From the NCBI GenBank assembly GCA_016200485.1, contig JACQEP010000013.1, positions 1-64,000 on the forward strand: a DNA stretch of 64,000 nt. The letters are read 5' to 3'. This stretch comes from Gammaproteobacteria bacterium. GTDB lineage: Bacteria > Pseudomonadota > Gammaproteobacteria > Tenderiales > Tenderiaceae. Shown one piece after another: positions 11,075 through 21,366 of this stretch. Numbering within the stretch: the first letter of the stretch is position 1; every line of letters begins with the position of its first letter. A program made the translations under genes and the position numbers. The notes beneath the pieces are model-generated. The model had not been told where the DNA came from. It saw only the letters and a program-made list of their open reading frames with translations, and did not search any database.

Positions 11075-11470
11075 TTAAATATCAGTCTTTCGTACGCAGG
11101 TGAGCGTTACAAAGGCAATTGCATATTCTTTTTCATCCGCCAAACTTAGATGCGTTGATTCGATACCCAAGTCGCGGATCAATGTTAGCGCCTTACCGCT
11201 AAATTCCAGCGTTGGCCGGCCTAATGGGTCATGCGCTACCGTGATCTGGGACAGACTCAGACCATCCCGAAATCCCGTCCCCAAGGCCTTGGCGGTGGCT
11301 TCCTTGGCGGCGAAACGCTTGGCCAAATAATTTGCAGGGCTGATTGCCACAGCAAATCCAGAGAGTTCTGCTTCTCCTAGTATCCGCTGCGCGAAGCGCT
11401 CACCATGGCGCACCAAACCATCGCTGATGCGCTGTATCGAAACGATGTCGGTACCTATGCCGTAGATCAA
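11075..11470 (-). CDS. acpS: Holo-[acyl-carrier-protein] synthase
   Basis: AcpS moves the 4'-phosphopantetheine group from CoA to a serine of acyl carrier protein, making it active for fatty acid synthesis. The 131-residue protein has the family motifs [12 protein letters not shown] (Mg-binding Asp8) and [16 protein letters not shown] (Glu57). Its start overlaps the pdxJ stop by four bases, so the two are probably translationally coupled, as in many gammaproteobacteria. Confidence 0.96.
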   Translation of the reverse strand: MIYGIGTDIVSIQRISDGLVRHGERFAQRILGEAELSGFAVAISPANYLAKRFAAKEATAKALGTGFRDGLSLSQITVAHDPLGRPTLEFSGKALTLIRDLGIESTHLSLADEKEYAIAFVTLTCVRKTDI

Positions 11471-12198
11471 CGACGCCGCGCCTCCAACATCAGGCGCTTC
11501 ATTTCTCTGACAGATTCCTGTAATCCGGTAAATAACGCGCGGGCGACAATGGCATGACCGATATTCAATTCCCGTAACTCCGGAATCGCCGCAATGGGGG
11601 CGATATTTTGATAGTTCAAACCATGGCCGGCGTTGACCTGCATTCCCAACGTCGTCCCAAGATTGACGGCGGCGTTAATGCGCTTCAATTCGGCGTCTCT
11701 GGCACGATGATCTGTTAACTCTGCGTAATGACCGGTATGAATTTCAATGACCGAGGCACCCACATCGGCCGAGGCTTCTATTTGGGCCGGATCGGCATCG
11801 ACAAACAATGAAACGCGAATCCCAGCCGCCTTGAGGCGCGCACAGGCATCGCGCAGTCTTTCACGGTGACCAGCGACATCAAGACCACCCTCCGTCGTCA
11901 GTTCGGCGCGACGCTCTGGCACAAGACAGCAATCTTCGGGTTTGATCCGTTCGGCGATTACCAGCATTTCATCAGTCACCGCCATTTCCAGATTCATGCG
12001 CGTCAGGAGAATATCGCGCAACATTTCGACATCACGGTCCTGGATATGGCGCCGGTCTTCGCGCAGGTGCAAGGTCACCGAATCGGCCCCGGCCTGCTCA
12101 ACCTCGATCGCCGCCTGAATCGGATCGGGGTAACGGGTTCCACGTGCCTGACGAATCGTGGCTACGTGATCAATATTGACGCCCAATAGAATAGTCAC
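11467..12198 (-). CDS. pdxJ: Pyridoxine 5'-phosphate synthase
   Basis: PdxJ condenses 1-deoxyxylulose 5-phosphate with 3-amino-2-oxopropyl phosphate to give pyridoxine 5'-phosphate in the DXP-dependent vitamin B6 pathway. The 243-residue TIM barrel starts with [16 protein letters not shown] and has [15 protein letters not shown] and the glycine-rich [11 protein letters not shown] near the C-terminus. It lies between recO and acpS, the usual order. Confidence 0.97.
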   Translation of the reverse strand: MTILLGVNIDHVATIRQARGTRYPDPIQAAIEVEQAGADSVTLHLREDRRHIQDRDVEMLRDILLTRMNLEMAVTDEMLVIAERIKPEDCCLVPERRAELTTEGGLDVAGHRERLRDACARLKAAGIRVSLFVDADPAQIEASADVGASVIEIHTGHYAELTDHRARDAELKRINAAVNLGTTLGMQVNAGHGLNYQNIAPIAAIPELRELNIGHAIVARALFTGLQESVREMKRLMLEARRR

Positions 12199-12264
12199 TG
12201 CTGAATACCTGAAGTTTTCCCAGACTTTATTTTACGCGACCCAGGCCCAACACGCCACGGCGCG

Positions 12265-13008
12265 TCAATAAGCGTGGAGGTCACGCAATAGGCGACGACT
12301 ATGAAGCGGACGCCCAGCCAGTTGTTGATCAATGGCGGCTCGCATCAAGCGTTTGACCTCACGCAAGCTGCCCGGGTCATGACACTGTCCTTGGTGCAAG
12401 GCCAGTAAGCTATGGCCATGGAGCATAGCATCGGCGGCATGTTCTACGAGATCGGACTCACACCACACCGGCCCATGACCAAGGACATAACGGTAGGTTT
12501 CCGTCTCCTGGATCGGATCGCCCGTCTCTACATCATGATCCAGCACCAGACCATAACCCAACTCCTGTAACAGATCGCGTTCGAAGATGCGCAACCCCCA
12601 TTCAATCTCACCCGGATTTTCATTCACGCGGGCAAGAACACTCAAGGTAGTGGCGTAGACATTAAACAATTGCGCATGCGGATCGAAACGCTGCAATAGG
12701 CGTAACAGTAGCTCGTTGAGATAGAACCCGCACAACAACGGTGTACCCGCCAGTGAATGCGCCGCGCCTGCGGACTCAATGGCAGTTAAAGTCGCCAATT
12801 CACCACGCCCGGACCAAGACAGCAATAGCGGGACAAACGGTTGCAATAATCCTTGCCATTCACGACGTCCACGCCCGCCGCGAGCGACCAGGCCAAGTCG
12901 TCCATGCTCTTCGGTGAAAACATCTAGAATATGGCTAGTATCGCGATAAGGGCGGCGGTGTAAGATGTAACCGCGATGCAGAGTGAGCCGAGTCCCTGAG
13001 GTTGACAC
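12265..13008 (-). CDS. recO: DNA repair protein RecO
   Basis: RecO anneals single-stranded DNA and with RecR loads RecA on SSB-coated gaps (RecF pathway). The 247-residue protein has the N-terminal OB-fold pattern (GYILHRRPYRDTSHILDVFT, then HGRLGLVARGGRG) and the helical C-terminal half with LCGFYLNELLLRLL. No zinc-finger cysteine set is seen, as in E. coli. It starts with GTG, three bases after the era stop. Confidence 0.94.
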   Translation of the reverse strand: MSTSGTRLTLHRGYILHRRPYRDTSHILDVFTEEHGRLGLVARGGRGRREWQGLLQPFVPLLLSWSGRGELATLTAIESAGAAHSLAGTPLLCGFYLNELLLRLLQRFDPHAQLFNVYATTLSVLARVNENPGEIEWGLRIFERDLLQELGYGLVLDHDVETGDPIQETETYRYVLGHGPVWCESDLVEHAADAMLHGHSLLALHQGQCHDPGSLREVKRLMRAAIDQQLAGRPLHSRRLLRDLHAY

Positions 13009-13011
13009 GAA

Positions 13012-13914
13012 CTACTCGTCGGAATAGCCCAAACTACGCAGTGCGCGCTCGTCAGAAGACCAACCTTCCTTGACTTTGACCCATAGCTGGAGAAATACCT
13101 TTTGTTCTAATTGTTTCTCCAGATCTTCGCGCGCCTGTTGACCGATTTGTTTCAATACCTGGCCCTTTTTGCCGATCACTATGGCTTTTTGCCCATCGCG
13201 TTCCACCCAAATAACGGCGTGGATGTGCACCATAGCGTCTTGTTCCTTGTAAGATTCGATCTCTACCGTCAACGCGTAAGGCAACTCCTGCCCCAGGCGC
13301 CGCATGAGTTTTTCACGGATGATTTCGGCGGCCAGAAAACGCATGCTGCGGTCTGTCACTTGATCTTCAGGGAAGACCGGTGAGTTGAGTGGCAACAGTT
13401 GACTGACTTCACGATCCAGCGCCTCGACATTGCTACCGACGCGCGCCGACAAAGGAATCACCGAGTGAAATTGCATCTTGGTCGCCAGCTTTTGGATGTG
13501 CGGCAATAACGCCTCTTTCTCAAGCTCATCAATCTTATTGATCACCAGAATCACTGGCGTTTTTTGCTCGCTAAGACGTTGCGCGATCCATTCATCTTCA
13601 TCGGTCCATTTGAGCCCATCCACCACGAAAATGATGACATCAACATCATTCATCGCGCTGCTGGCGGCACGATTAAGATAACGATTCATTGCCTTTCCCT
13701 GCGCCTGATGCAGGCCAGGCGTATCGACATAAATGGCCTGGTACTGCTCCGTGGTGTGAATCCCAATAATCCGATGACGTGTCGTTTGTGGACGATGCGA
13801 GGTAATGCTGATTTTCTGCCCCAGGATTCGATTCAGCAATGTGGATTTACCCACATTGGGACGCCCGACGATGGATGCGTAACCGCAACGGAAATGATCG
13901 CTATTATCTACCAT
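13012..13914 (-). CDS. era: GTPase Era
   Basis: Era is an essential GTPase that binds the 3' end of 16S rRNA and acts in 30S assembly. With the ATG at 13914 the protein has 300 residues, matching the family. The P-loop GRPNVGKS is at 17-24, DTPGLH and NKID follow, and the C-terminal KH domain has VIGKKGQVLKQIG. I chose this start because GAGGA precedes it and the distance to the P-loop matches E. coli; the open frame runs on to 14013 inside rnc. It starts four bases after rnc ends. Confidence 0.97.
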   Translation of the reverse strand: MVDNSDHFRCGYASIVGRPNVGKSTLLNRILGQKISITSHRPQTTRHRIIGIHTTEQYQAIYVDTPGLHQAQGKAMNRYLNRAASSAMNDVDVIIFVVDGLKWTDEDEWIAQRLSEQKTPVILVINKIDELEKEALLPHIQKLATKMQFHSVIPLSARVGSNVEALDREVSQLLPLNSPVFPEDQVTDRSMRFLAAEIIREKLMRRLGQELPYALTVEIESYKEQDAMVHIHAVIWVERDGQKAIVIGKKGQVLKQIGQQAREDLEKQLEQKVFLQLWVKVKEGWSSDERALRSLGYSDE

Positions 13915-13918
13915 TTTT

Positions 13919-14605
13919 TTATTCATTCCTCGATGACTTTTTAGTGCCGGATAATTTCTGCAAGGCCACACTCGCCGCTGCTTGCTCTGCAAACCTGCGG
14001 CTACGTCCTTCACCCATCGTTGGCTCGGGCAATCCGGTCACTCGACATTCGACATAAAACGTCTGTGAATGCGCTTCACCTTCAACCTTGCTCAAATCAT
14101 ATACTGGTAAAGGCAATTTCCGAGCCTGAAGATATTCCTGTAACTGAGTTTTGGGATCTTTCTCCACCATGTCTGGAGAAACCTGATCAAGACGTGACGC
14201 AAACAAGGACTGGACCAATGGGCGGCATGCGGCTTCACCGCCATCAAGATAAACCGCGCCGATCAGCGCCTCCAGGGTACAGGCCAAAATCGAATCGCGG
14301 CGATAACCGCCACTCTTCAACTCGCCAGAGCCTAACAGCATGAACTCGCCAAGCTCCAACTCGCTGGCAATCACGGCCAAGGTTTGCCCCTTCACCAAAC
14401 TGGCCCGCAAGCGGCTCATCTCACCTTCGGCGGCCGTCGGAAAACGACGATACAGTTCCTCGGCGATGAGAAAACCCAATATGGCATCCCCCAAAAATTC
14501 GAGACGCTCATTGTTGGTATTGCTGACGCTACGATGGGTCAGCGCCAGACGGAGTAGACTTGCATCCTGAAAGTTATAACCAATGCGGCGAAGAAGCTTT
14601 TCCAT
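13919..14605 (-). CDS. rnc: Ribonuclease III
   Basis: RNase III cuts double-stranded RNA, including rRNA precursors. The 228 residues have the signature NERLEFLGDAILG beginning at residue 32 (catalytic acidic residues), a second acidic site in TLEALIGAVYLDGG, and a C-terminal double-stranded RNA-binding domain with the AEQAAASVALQKL end. It is between the DUF4845 gene and era, as in most gammaproteobacteria. Confidence 0.97.
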   Translation of the reverse strand: MEKLLRRIGYNFQDASLLRLALTHRSVSNTNNERLEFLGDAILGFLIAEELYRRFPTAAEGEMSRLRASLVKGQTLAVIASELELGEFMLLGSGELKSGGYRRDSILACTLEALIGAVYLDGGEAACRPLVQSLFASRLDQVSPDMVEKDPKTQLQEYLQARKLPLPVYDLSKVEGEAHSQTFYVECRVTGLPEPTMGEGRSRRFAEQAAASVALQKLSGTKKSSRNE

Positions 14606-14632
14606 TAGCGGTTTGTAAAAGCCGAGATCAAG

Positions 14633-15007
14633 CTAATGAATCTCAACTCTTTCGCCTTCAAATTTAACCACGGCGTCAACATTGCCCACCATATTGACCC
14701 TGGATTCATATTCAATGGTGACCGTCCGCCCATCACGTGAATCGCTAATCTGTATGTCGTCTTTGGTCAGGCTTTTGACATCATCGATCTGGAGTTTTTT
14801 CATGATGGTTTCTTTAATTTCATCATCACTGGCATCTTTTGAGCGTTGATCGCTTGCCATGCTTTTGAGGGCCGAAGAAACCTTGAAGTGCTCCAAATAC
14901 ACGGGAAATAGCTTGATCGCGATCATGCCGATGAAACCAAATATCATCAACAGGATTATAAAACTTATCGCCGTCATTCCTTGCTGCTTGCGTGGTGCCA
15001 TGATCAT
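14633..15007 (-). CDS. DUF4845 family membrane-anchored protein
   Basis: The 124-residue protein has one N-terminal membrane segment (MTAISFIILLMIFGFIGMIA) after a basic start, then a soluble domain that fits DUF4845, a conserved family of unknown function found between lepB and rnc in many gammaproteobacteria. The pilin-like N-terminus suggests export with the C-terminal domain in the periplasm; this is inference. I chose the ATG at 15007 because AGGAG sits seven bases upstream; the frame extends to a TTG at 15025. Confidence 0.85.
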   Translation of the reverse strand: MIMAPRKQQGMTAISFIILLMIFGFIGMIAIKLFPVYLEHFKVSSALKSMASDQRSKDASDDEIKETIMKKLQIDDVKSLTKDDIQISDSRDGRTVTIEYESRVNMVGNVDAVVKFEGERVEIH

Positions 15008-15031
15008 CGATCGTCTCCTCATCAAAGGTTA

Positions 15032-15850
15032 TTACTCGACAAATTCACCAATGCGTTCCCAGGATACCCGTTTCAAAATCGAGTCCCAGCTCATCCAGAT
15101 CATAAACGCCCGGCCGACGAGATTCTCATCCGGGACAAAGCCCCAGACCCGGCTATCATTACTGTTATCCCGATTATCACCCATCACAAAATAATGCCCC
15201 TCGGGCACGACAAATTCACCACCCAGGGAAGGTCTGCTTTCAACCACTAATAACTTATGATCGACTTCTCCCAGTTTTTCTGTACGCAAGTCAGCCCCGG
15301 GCATATACCCTTCTCCAGTCGCAACATAGATCCCCTGCGATTGAGTCGGCACCAATTCACCATTGATATAGAGTTGTCGGCCCAAGTACACGACACGATC
15401 CCCAGGCAACCCAACAACACGCTTGATGTAATCGACCGACGGCTCCTTAGGATAACGGAAGACGACGATGTCACCACGCTTTGGACTACCAAATTCGATC
15501 AGCTTTGTATGCAATACCGGTAATCGCACGCCGTAAGTATATTTGTTCACCAGGATGAAGTCGCCTGATAACAGCGTCGGCATCATTGACCCTGATGGAA
15601 TGCGAAAGGGTTCGATCAGAAACGATCTTAACAACAACACAATCAGGATAACCGGGAAAAAAGAGCGGGCGTACTCCACCAGTATCGGCTCTTTTGAGAC
15701 GGCGGCAACCGGCTCACCTTCAATGCCCTGCTGCTTCAATTGATCAGCAGCACGCTGACGTTTCGGCTTCCATAAAATCAGATCGATCGCCCAGACCATG
15801 CCCGTCACCAGGGTCGCGAATACCAGCATTGCCTCAAAATCGAAATCCAT
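15032..15850 (-). CDS. lepB: Signal peptidase I
   Basis: LepB removes signal peptides from exported proteins at the outer face of the inner membrane. The 272 residues have two N-terminal membrane segments (about 7-25 and 63-80), the nucleophile Ser88 in IPSGSMMPTL, and the general base Lys143 in YIKRVVGLPGD, followed by the family motif GDNRDNSNDSR. It begins directly after the lepA stop codon, the standard lepA-lepB pair. Confidence 0.97.
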   Translation of the reverse strand: MDFDFEAMLVFATLVTGMVWAIDLILWKPKRQRAADQLKQQGIEGEPVAAVSKEPILVEYARSFFPVILIVLLLRSFLIEPFRIPSGSMMPTLLSGDFILVNKYTYGVRLPVLHTKLIEFGSPKRGDIVVFRYPKEPSVDYIKRVVGLPGDRVVYLGRQLYINGELVPTQSQGIYVATGEGYMPGADLRTEKLGEVDHKLLVVESRPSLGGEFVVPEGHYFVMGDNRDNSNDSRVWGFVPDENLVGRAFMIWMSWDSILKRVSWERIGEFVE

Positions 15851-17644
15851 TTATTTTTTTCCTACGTGGAGAATAGATAGAAATGCTTCTTGTGGAATCT
15901 CGACCGAGCCCACCTGCTTCATGCGCTTCTTGCCTTCTTTTTGTTTTTCCAACAATTTGCGTTTACGGCTGGCATCACCGCCATAACATTTTGCGGTCAC
16001 GTTTTTACGCAATGCCTTGACCGTGGAGCGGGCAATGATGTGAGAGCCGATGGCCGCCTGAATGGCGACTTCAAACATTTGGCGCGGTATCAATTCCTGC
16101 ATCTTTTCGACCAGCTCCCGGCCGCGATAAAAGGCCTGATCACGATGCACAATCAGAGACAAGGCATCAACACGCTCGCCGTTGATCATGACATCCAGCT
16201 TAACGACATTAGCTGTCTGGAAGCGCTCAAACTGATAATCCAGCGAGGCATAACCGCGGCTGACCGATTTCAGACGATCAAAGAAATCGAGTACGACTTC
16301 GGCCATAGGTAATTCATATTGCATGGAAACCTGGTTCCCGGCGTAATGCAAACGTTTCTGAACACCACGTTTTTCAACACACAATCCAATCACGTTACCC
16401 ACGTACTCTTGCGGCACCAGGATATTGGCGACAATAATCGGCTCGCGAATTTCAGCAATCTTCCCGGCATCGGGCAATTTCGACGGGTTATCAACCTTCA
16501 TGGTTTCACCGCTGGTGGTGACGACCTCATAAATTACGGTCGGTGCGGTAGTGATCAACTCCAGATTGTATTCACGTTCCAGGCGCTCTTGCACAATCTC
16601 CATGTGCAGCATGCCGAGAAACCCACAGCGGAAACCAAATCCCAAGGCGGTCGATGATTCCGGTTCATAGAACAACGCTGCATCATTCAAGCGTAATTTA
16701 GCCAGTGCATCGCGAAAATCTTCATAATCGTCCGAGCTGATCGGGAATAATCCGGCGAAGACGCGCGGCTGGATCGGCTTGAATCCGGGCAAAGGTTTGT
16801 CTGCTGGTTTGGCTGCATCCGTCAAGGTATCGCCTACCGGCGCGCCATTAATTTCTTTAATACCGGCGATAACAAAACCAACCTCGCCCGCCTTGAGCAC
16901 ACCGGTCTCCTTGCGCTTGGGCGTAAAAACTCCGACGCTATCGATCTCATGAATGCCACCCGTCGACATGACCTTCATTTTGCGCTTGACGGCCAGGGTT
17001 CCATTAAACACCCGTACCAGCGAAACCACACCGAGATAGTTATCGAACCAGGAGTCGATAATCAGCGCTTGCAAGGGCGCATCCGGATCACCTTTTGGTG
17101 GCGGAATCCGTCTTACGATTTCTTCCAGCAGCAGATCGATATTCTTGCCTGTTTTGGCGCTCACCTGCACCGCATCCGTGGCATCGATGCCGATAATATC
17201 TTCAATTTCCTTGGAGACACGATCAGGATCGGCCGCAGGCAAATCGATCTTGTTGAGGACCGGCATGACTTCCAAGCCTTGATCTATAGCGGTATTACAG
17301 TTGGCAACGCTTTGGGCCTCAACGCCCTGTGAGGCATCCACCACCAGCAAGGCCCCCTCACAGGCCGCCAATGAACGCGACACTTCATATGAGAAGTCCA
17401 CATGGCCGGGGGTATCGATGAGGTTGAGTTGATAGATTTCTCCGTCAGCGGCCTTGTATCTCAAGGTCACACTCTGGGCCTTGATGGTAATCCCACGTTC
17501 GCGCTCGATGTCCATTGAATCCAGGACCTGCTCTGACATTTCACGGGCTTGAAGCCCGCCACAGAGCTGAATCAGCCGGTCTGCCAGTGTCGATTTACCG
17601 TGGTCAATGTGGGCAATAATGGAGAAATTTCGGATATGATTCAT
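15851..17644 (-). CDS. lepA: Elongation factor 4 (LepA)
   Basis: EF4 is a ribosome-bound translational GTPase, implicated in back-translocation and in 30S biogenesis. The 597 residues match the family length. G1 is AHIDHGKST at 11-19, followed by DTPGHVDF and NKIDLP, then EF-G-like domains and the LepA-specific C-terminal domain ending in [20 protein letters not shown]. First gene of the lepA-lepB-rnc-era-recO-pdxJ-acpS series. Confidence 0.98.
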   Translation of the reverse strand: MNHIRNFSIIAHIDHGKSTLADRLIQLCGGLQAREMSEQVLDSMDIERERGITIKAQSVTLRYKAADGEIYQLNLIDTPGHVDFSYEVSRSLAACEGALLVVDASQGVEAQSVANCNTAIDQGLEVMPVLNKIDLPAADPDRVSKEIEDIIGIDATDAVQVSAKTGKNIDLLLEEIVRRIPPPKGDPDAPLQALIIDSWFDNYLGVVSLVRVFNGTLAVKRKMKVMSTGGIHEIDSVGVFTPKRKETGVLKAGEVGFVIAGIKEINGAPVGDTLTDAAKPADKPLPGFKPIQPRVFAGLFPISSDDYEDFRDALAKLRLNDAALFYEPESSTALGFGFRCGFLGMLHMEIVQERLEREYNLELITTAPTVIYEVVTTSGETMKVDNPSKLPDAGKIAEIREPIIVANILVPQEYVGNVIGLCVEKRGVQKRLHYAGNQVSMQYELPMAEVVLDFFDRLKSVSRGYASLDYQFERFQTANVVKLDVMINGERVDALSLIVHRDQAFYRGRELVEKMQELIPRQMFEVAIQAAIGSHIIARSTVKALRKNVTAKCYGGDASRKRKLLEKQKEGKKRMKQVGSVEIPQEAFLSILHVGKK

Positions 17645-17752
17645 TCAAGTCACTAATTGGGGAATCCACTCGGAGGCGGCCTAGACCGCAGATTTGGCGA
17701 GGATTTTAACTGATTTCCGTCTGGGCCGAAATCCCCACACCCGCCTCATAAA

Positions 17753-17781
17753 ACGACAGGGGCTGGTTTACCCAGCCCCTC
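17753..17781 (-). terminator. Terminator after degP
   Basis: On the minus strand an 8-bp perfect stem GGGGCTGG/CCAGCCCC with a five-base loop is followed by TGTCGTTTTAT. It separates the rpoE-rse-degP unit from lepA. The T tract is interrupted. Confidence 0.6.
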
Positions 17782-17801
17782 TCCTGAATACCGCTTACGC
17801 C

Positions 17802-19256
17802 TCACTCCTTGCCGTTCAATTTCAGGGCAACAAATACCGGACCTCCCTGGCGCTGGATCAACACGGGAACCGGCTTGCCCGCTGGCAACTCATCCACCAG
17901 TTCCTTGAATTGGGCAAGGCTTTTGACTTCCGTGTTATTGATCATCATCAGCACATCGCCCTCACGAACTCCGGCCGACTGCGCTGGACCTTCCTTGACC
18001 GACTTCACTAATACACCGTTCTTTTCAATGCCTAGCTCTTTGCGTTGAGCTGGCGTTAGTTCCGCCACATCTATCTTGAGACGGCTATTCGGCGTACCCC
18101 CATTCTTACTGGGTGCCGCTGCCACTTCAATTTGCTCTTCCGGCGGCAACTCACCAATCATCACTTGTAGTGTTTTGGTCTTGCCATCACGAATGATCTT
18201 GACCGGCACTTTTTTGTCGATGGGCGTCGTCCCCACCATCGGCGGCAACACTGAGGATCCCGTGACCTCTCTGCCGTTAAATTCGGTAATGACATCACCC
18301 ACCTTGAACCCCGCCTTTTCCGCAGGACTCTTCGGCAAAATTTGGGACACCAATGCGCCTCCTGGCTTCTCCATGCCAAACGATTCCGCCAGTTCACGGG
18401 TCACATCCTGAATCAGGACACCCAACCAGCCACGGCTGACATGACCACTCTTTTTCAATTGTTCCGTCACATCCATCGCCAGGTCGATAGGAATCGTGAA
18501 CGACAAGCCCATAAAGCCACCGGTGCGACTGTAAATCTGAGCGTTTATCCCGACAACCTCGCCATCCATATTGAACAACGGACCACCGGAATTGCCTGGA
18601 TTGATGGCGACATCGGTTTGAATGAAGGGCACGTAATTCTCATTCGGAAGGCTACGGCCCACGGCACTCACAATCCCGGCCGTCACCGAATAATCGAAAT
18701 CAAAGGGGGAACCAATCGCCAACACCCATTCCCCGACTCGCAACTTAGTGGAGTCACCAATCTTTACCGTGGGCAGGTTTTCGGCCTTTATTTTCAATAA
18801 TGCAACGTCGCTGCGTTCATCGCTGCCGATCACCTTGGCCTCTACCTCACGACGATCCCGCAAGCGCACAATGATCTCATCGGCATCTTTCACGACGTGA
18901 TTGTTGGTCAAGATATAACCATCGGCTGAGATAATGAATCCGGACCCCAGCGATCGGGCCTCAAAATCGCGAGGCTCGCCATTACCATTTCCATCCTCGT
19001 CATAGAACTTGCGGAAAAATTCATCAAACGGCGTGCCTTCAGGGAATCGAGGCATTTGCTTGCCATGAGGCACGCCATTACTCTTGGATTTCTTCTGTGT
19101 CGTACTGATATTCACCACTGCCGGACCATTCTTGTCGACAATAGCAGTAAAATCCGGAAGCTGAGCAGCCGTAGCCACACCAGCCACTAACCATGCCAGC
19201 AGGGCCACAGTACCCAACATAATTCCTTGCATTTTTGTATTACGAGTAATGATCAC
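17802..19256 (-). CDS. degP: Periplasmic serine protease DegP/MucD
   Basis: This HtrA protease-chaperone degrades misfolded envelope proteins. The 484 residues have a signal peptide (about 1-31, ending ATAA), a trypsin-like domain with His120 (TNNHVV), Asp150 (RSDVALL) and Ser223 (GNSGGPL), and two PDZ domains. The GTG start overlaps the rseC stop by four bases (GTGA), with AAGGAGG just upstream; an ATG eight codons in is an alternative. Its place at the end of the rpoE-rseABC operon is the arrangement of mucD in pseudomonads, so sigma-E control is likely. Confidence 0.95.
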   Translation of the reverse strand: MIITRNTKMQGIMLGTVALLAWLVAGVATAAQLPDFTAIVDKNGPAVVNISTTQKKSKSNGVPHGKQMPRFPEGTPFDEFFRKFYDEDGNGNGEPRDFEARSLGSGFIISADGYILTNNHVVKDADEIIVRLRDRREVEAKVIGSDERSDVALLKIKAENLPTVKIGDSTKLRVGEWVLAIGSPFDFDYSVTAGIVSAVGRSLPNENYVPFIQTDVAINPGNSGGPLFNMDGEVVGINAQIYSRTGGFMGLSFTIPIDLAMDVTEQLKKSGHVSRGWLGVLIQDVTRELAESFGMEKPGGALVSQILPKSPAEKAGFKVGDVITEFNGREVTGSSVLPPMVGTTPIDKKVPVKIIRDGKTKTLQVMIGELPPEEQIEVAAAPSKNGGTPNSRLKIDVAELTPAQRKELGIEKNGVLVKSVKEGPAQSAGVREGDVLMMINNTEVKSLAQFKELVDELPAGKPVPVLIQRQGGPVFVALKLNGKE

Positions 19257-19753
19257 ATGGCCTCCTTAGCTGTGATTCCTTCGATGATATTGCACTGACC
19301 TGCCTCATGATCAAGACGCAGAATGAGCAACTGATAGCGACTATCCGCCGCGATTCTGGATGAAAAAAATCTCACCCAAACAAAACCCAACGCCAGACCA
19401 AGCAATCCGGCAACCGCAGTCACACCGTCATTGGCAACATAACCCAGATTAACCGCCACGGCCCCCCCCACAAGCGCGCCAATTATCATCAATACCAGCG
19501 GCACAAAGTATATTGCCAAGGACCCGCGCAACAACGCGCTTTCCTGAAGCCCGACCACCACCTTGTCGCCAATCTTGGCGCCAACGGGATTCAATACCTT
19601 GACCTTATCCATGCGCTTGCCAAGATAGTCGCTCAATGCACCGGTGCCGCAACCTTTGTTCACGCTACAGCTTTGACATGCTGTTTTACGATAGGTCTCG
19701 ATCCAGGCGAACTCGCCCTCGGCAGAAACCACTTGTCCACGTTCTTCGATCAT
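19253..19753 (-). CDS. rseC: RseC/MucC family protein
   Basis: RseC-family membrane proteins act in sigma-E signalling and, in E. coli, in the system that reduces SoxR. The 166 residues start with a soluble part carrying Cys26, Cys29 and Cys35 (TACQSCSVNKGC), followed by two membrane segments near 80-100 and 108-125. It sits between rseB and degP, with a four-base overlap with degP. The cysteine cluster could bind a metal or Fe-S centre. Confidence 0.93.
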   Translation of the reverse strand: MIEERGQVVSAEGEFAWIETYRKTACQSCSVNKGCGTGALSDYLGKRMDKVKVLNPVGAKIGDKVVVGLQESALLRGSLAIYFVPLVLMIIGALVGGAVAVNLGYVANDGVTAVAGLLGLALGFVWVRFFSSRIAADSRYQLLILRLDHEAGQCNIIEGITAKEAM

Positions 19754-19766
19754 TATCGTGATTACC

Positions 19767-20699
19767 TTAATGTGTTACCGAGGCGCCTATCATTTTTACT
19801 GTAGCCTCCGGTACTTCGCCCACTACAGTAAGCTGATGGCCATCCATTAAATTGCCAAAGGCGCTGACAGCACCCATGCGCGACACGCCAACAAAGGCAT
19901 CATCCTTGGACTTCGCTTTTTCAACAAACAGCGATACCGAGGCCAAACCATCGGTAAAAATGCGATGCACGCCATTACCTTCCTGCTTTAATGCTGGACT
20001 CTCGATCTGCGAAAACCCGGCCGGCAACTTCGTCACTCGCCACTGATTGATCACCGGCTTAGCATCCGCACTGCCCACTCCTTTAACGCCAGCAGCTGGC
20101 TTGAGAGGCGTCTTTCTGGGGGATGCTTTTCCGATCGCCATCGACGTAAACATTACTTGCTCAATCACGCGACCATCTACCGCTATCAAATCCGAGCGCA
20201 AAAGCAGGCCCGTACTTTCATCCAGCCATAAACGGTATCCGTAGCGATATTCGTCCTTTGGATTTACAATCACGATCCGCGCGATGCGCCCGGCCACGCG
20301 ATCTTTTTCACCCATTTTAAGCAGGTAGTATTTTTCGACCTCGGCCAAATGTTTGGCGATACTGTCACTCTCCGCATCCATTTTATTGGCAAAGTAATTA
20401 AATTGCTGGTTTTCGTTCACCGATTCCCGCTTTTCGCCGGTCAATGTTTGCAACAGTTCACGATCACCTTGCGGACCTATCTGATGGACTACCCGCATGG
20501 CAGCCAATTCATCATCCGCCCGATAAACGAAGGTGCCTTCGTAATTAAGCTGCTGTAATGCGGTGGACATTTTCACCAACCACTGCCGCGCGTCGATCGA
20601 TTCTTCGGCAACAGCAACCTTCATCATCGATAACAACAGCATCAAAACACAACAATGACTGCCATTTAACGTTTTGCGGAATGGGGACGAGATCAACAT
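19767..20699 (-). CDS. rseB: Sigma-E regulatory protein RseB/MucB
   Basis: RseB is a periplasmic protein that binds RseA and shields it from proteolysis until lipid or LPS signals release it. The 310 residues begin with a hydrophobic export signal (about 14-31, ending VAVA) and then the MucB/RseB domain with MSTALQQLNYEGTFVY and, near the C-terminus, GAVSAFGNLMDGHQLTVVGEVP. It follows rseA by 49 bases. Confidence 0.95.
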   Translation of the reverse strand: MLISSPFRKTLNGSHCCVLMLLLSMMKVAVAEESIDARQWLVKMSTALQQLNYEGTFVYRADDELAAMRVVHQIGPQGDRELLQTLTGEKRESVNENQQFNYFANKMDAESDSIAKHLAEVEKYYLLKMGEKDRVAGRIARIVIVNPKDEYRYGYRLWLDESTGLLLRSDLIAVDGRVIEQVMFTSMAIGKASPRKTPLKPAAGVKGVGSADAKPVINQWRVTKLPAGFSQIESPALKQEGNGVHRIFTDGLASVSLFVEKAKSKDDAFVGVSRMGAVSAFGNLMDGHQLTVVGEVPEATVKMIGASVTH

Positions 20700-20748
20700 A
20701 ATTCAATACCACCGGCCGTAGACTGTAGGGTAAAAATATCAAAGCCCT

Positions 20749-21345
20749 CTACTGGTTATATGCCTGCATCTCGACCGCAAATTGCGCCCGAGGCACCATC
20801 CTGCCATTAATCACCATCGCGCCAGAAAGCTGTTGATGATTTTGAAGATAAGCATTGAGTCTGGATTGAACTGCGGGTTGCTGCTCTGTCCACTGCAAGC
20901 CGTGAACCTGCTGATAATGGTTTTGTTCGACGATTGGTATTACCGGTGAAGATGCGATGGAAGCTACTCGTGCCGTCACCGGCTGATCTTCAACCGCGAT
21001 CATTGAGAACCCCAAAAATCCCACTACTGCTACCGAAGCTGCCACAGCGAACCCTGCTACGGAACGGGTGTGGTTTGCTTTTTTACGAACGGCTTTGGCG
21101 GAGGTGATGGTAACTTGAAGTACAGGTTCCGAGGCGATGGCAGCGCTAACACGCTCTGCAAGGCGGTTATCCATTGCCGGTGGTAGATTATTACGGAGGG
21201 CATCCCCAATAAGATGATAATTATGCCAACAACAACGATCTTCATCGTTGGTACGTAAATGCCGAATCACGCTTTGCATTTCCGGCGCGGATAATTCTCC
21301 ATCCACCAACGCCGAAATACTCTCTTTCACATCTTCATCCGCCAT
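20749..21345 (-). CDS. rseA: Anti-sigma-E factor RseA
   Basis: RseA spans the inner membrane and holds sigma-E inactive until DegS and RseP cut it. The 198 residues have the N-terminal sigma-binding domain (ESISALVDGELSAPEM, then WHNYHLIGDALR), one membrane segment near 101-118 (VAGFAVAASVAVVGFLGF) and a periplasmic tail. It follows rpoE by 21 bases and precedes rseB, the standard order. Confidence 0.94.
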   Translation of the reverse strand: MADEDVKESISALVDGELSAPEMQSVIRHLRTNDEDRCCWHNYHLIGDALRNNLPPAMDNRLAERVSAAIASEPVLQVTITSAKAVRKKANHTRSVAGFAVAASVAVVGFLGFSMIAVEDQPVTARVASIASSPVIPIVEQNHYQQVHGLQWTEQQPAVQSRLNAYLQNHQQLSGAMVINGRMVPRAQFAVEMQAYNQ

Positions 21346-21366
21346 AACTTCACCTTCTTTGAGTTC

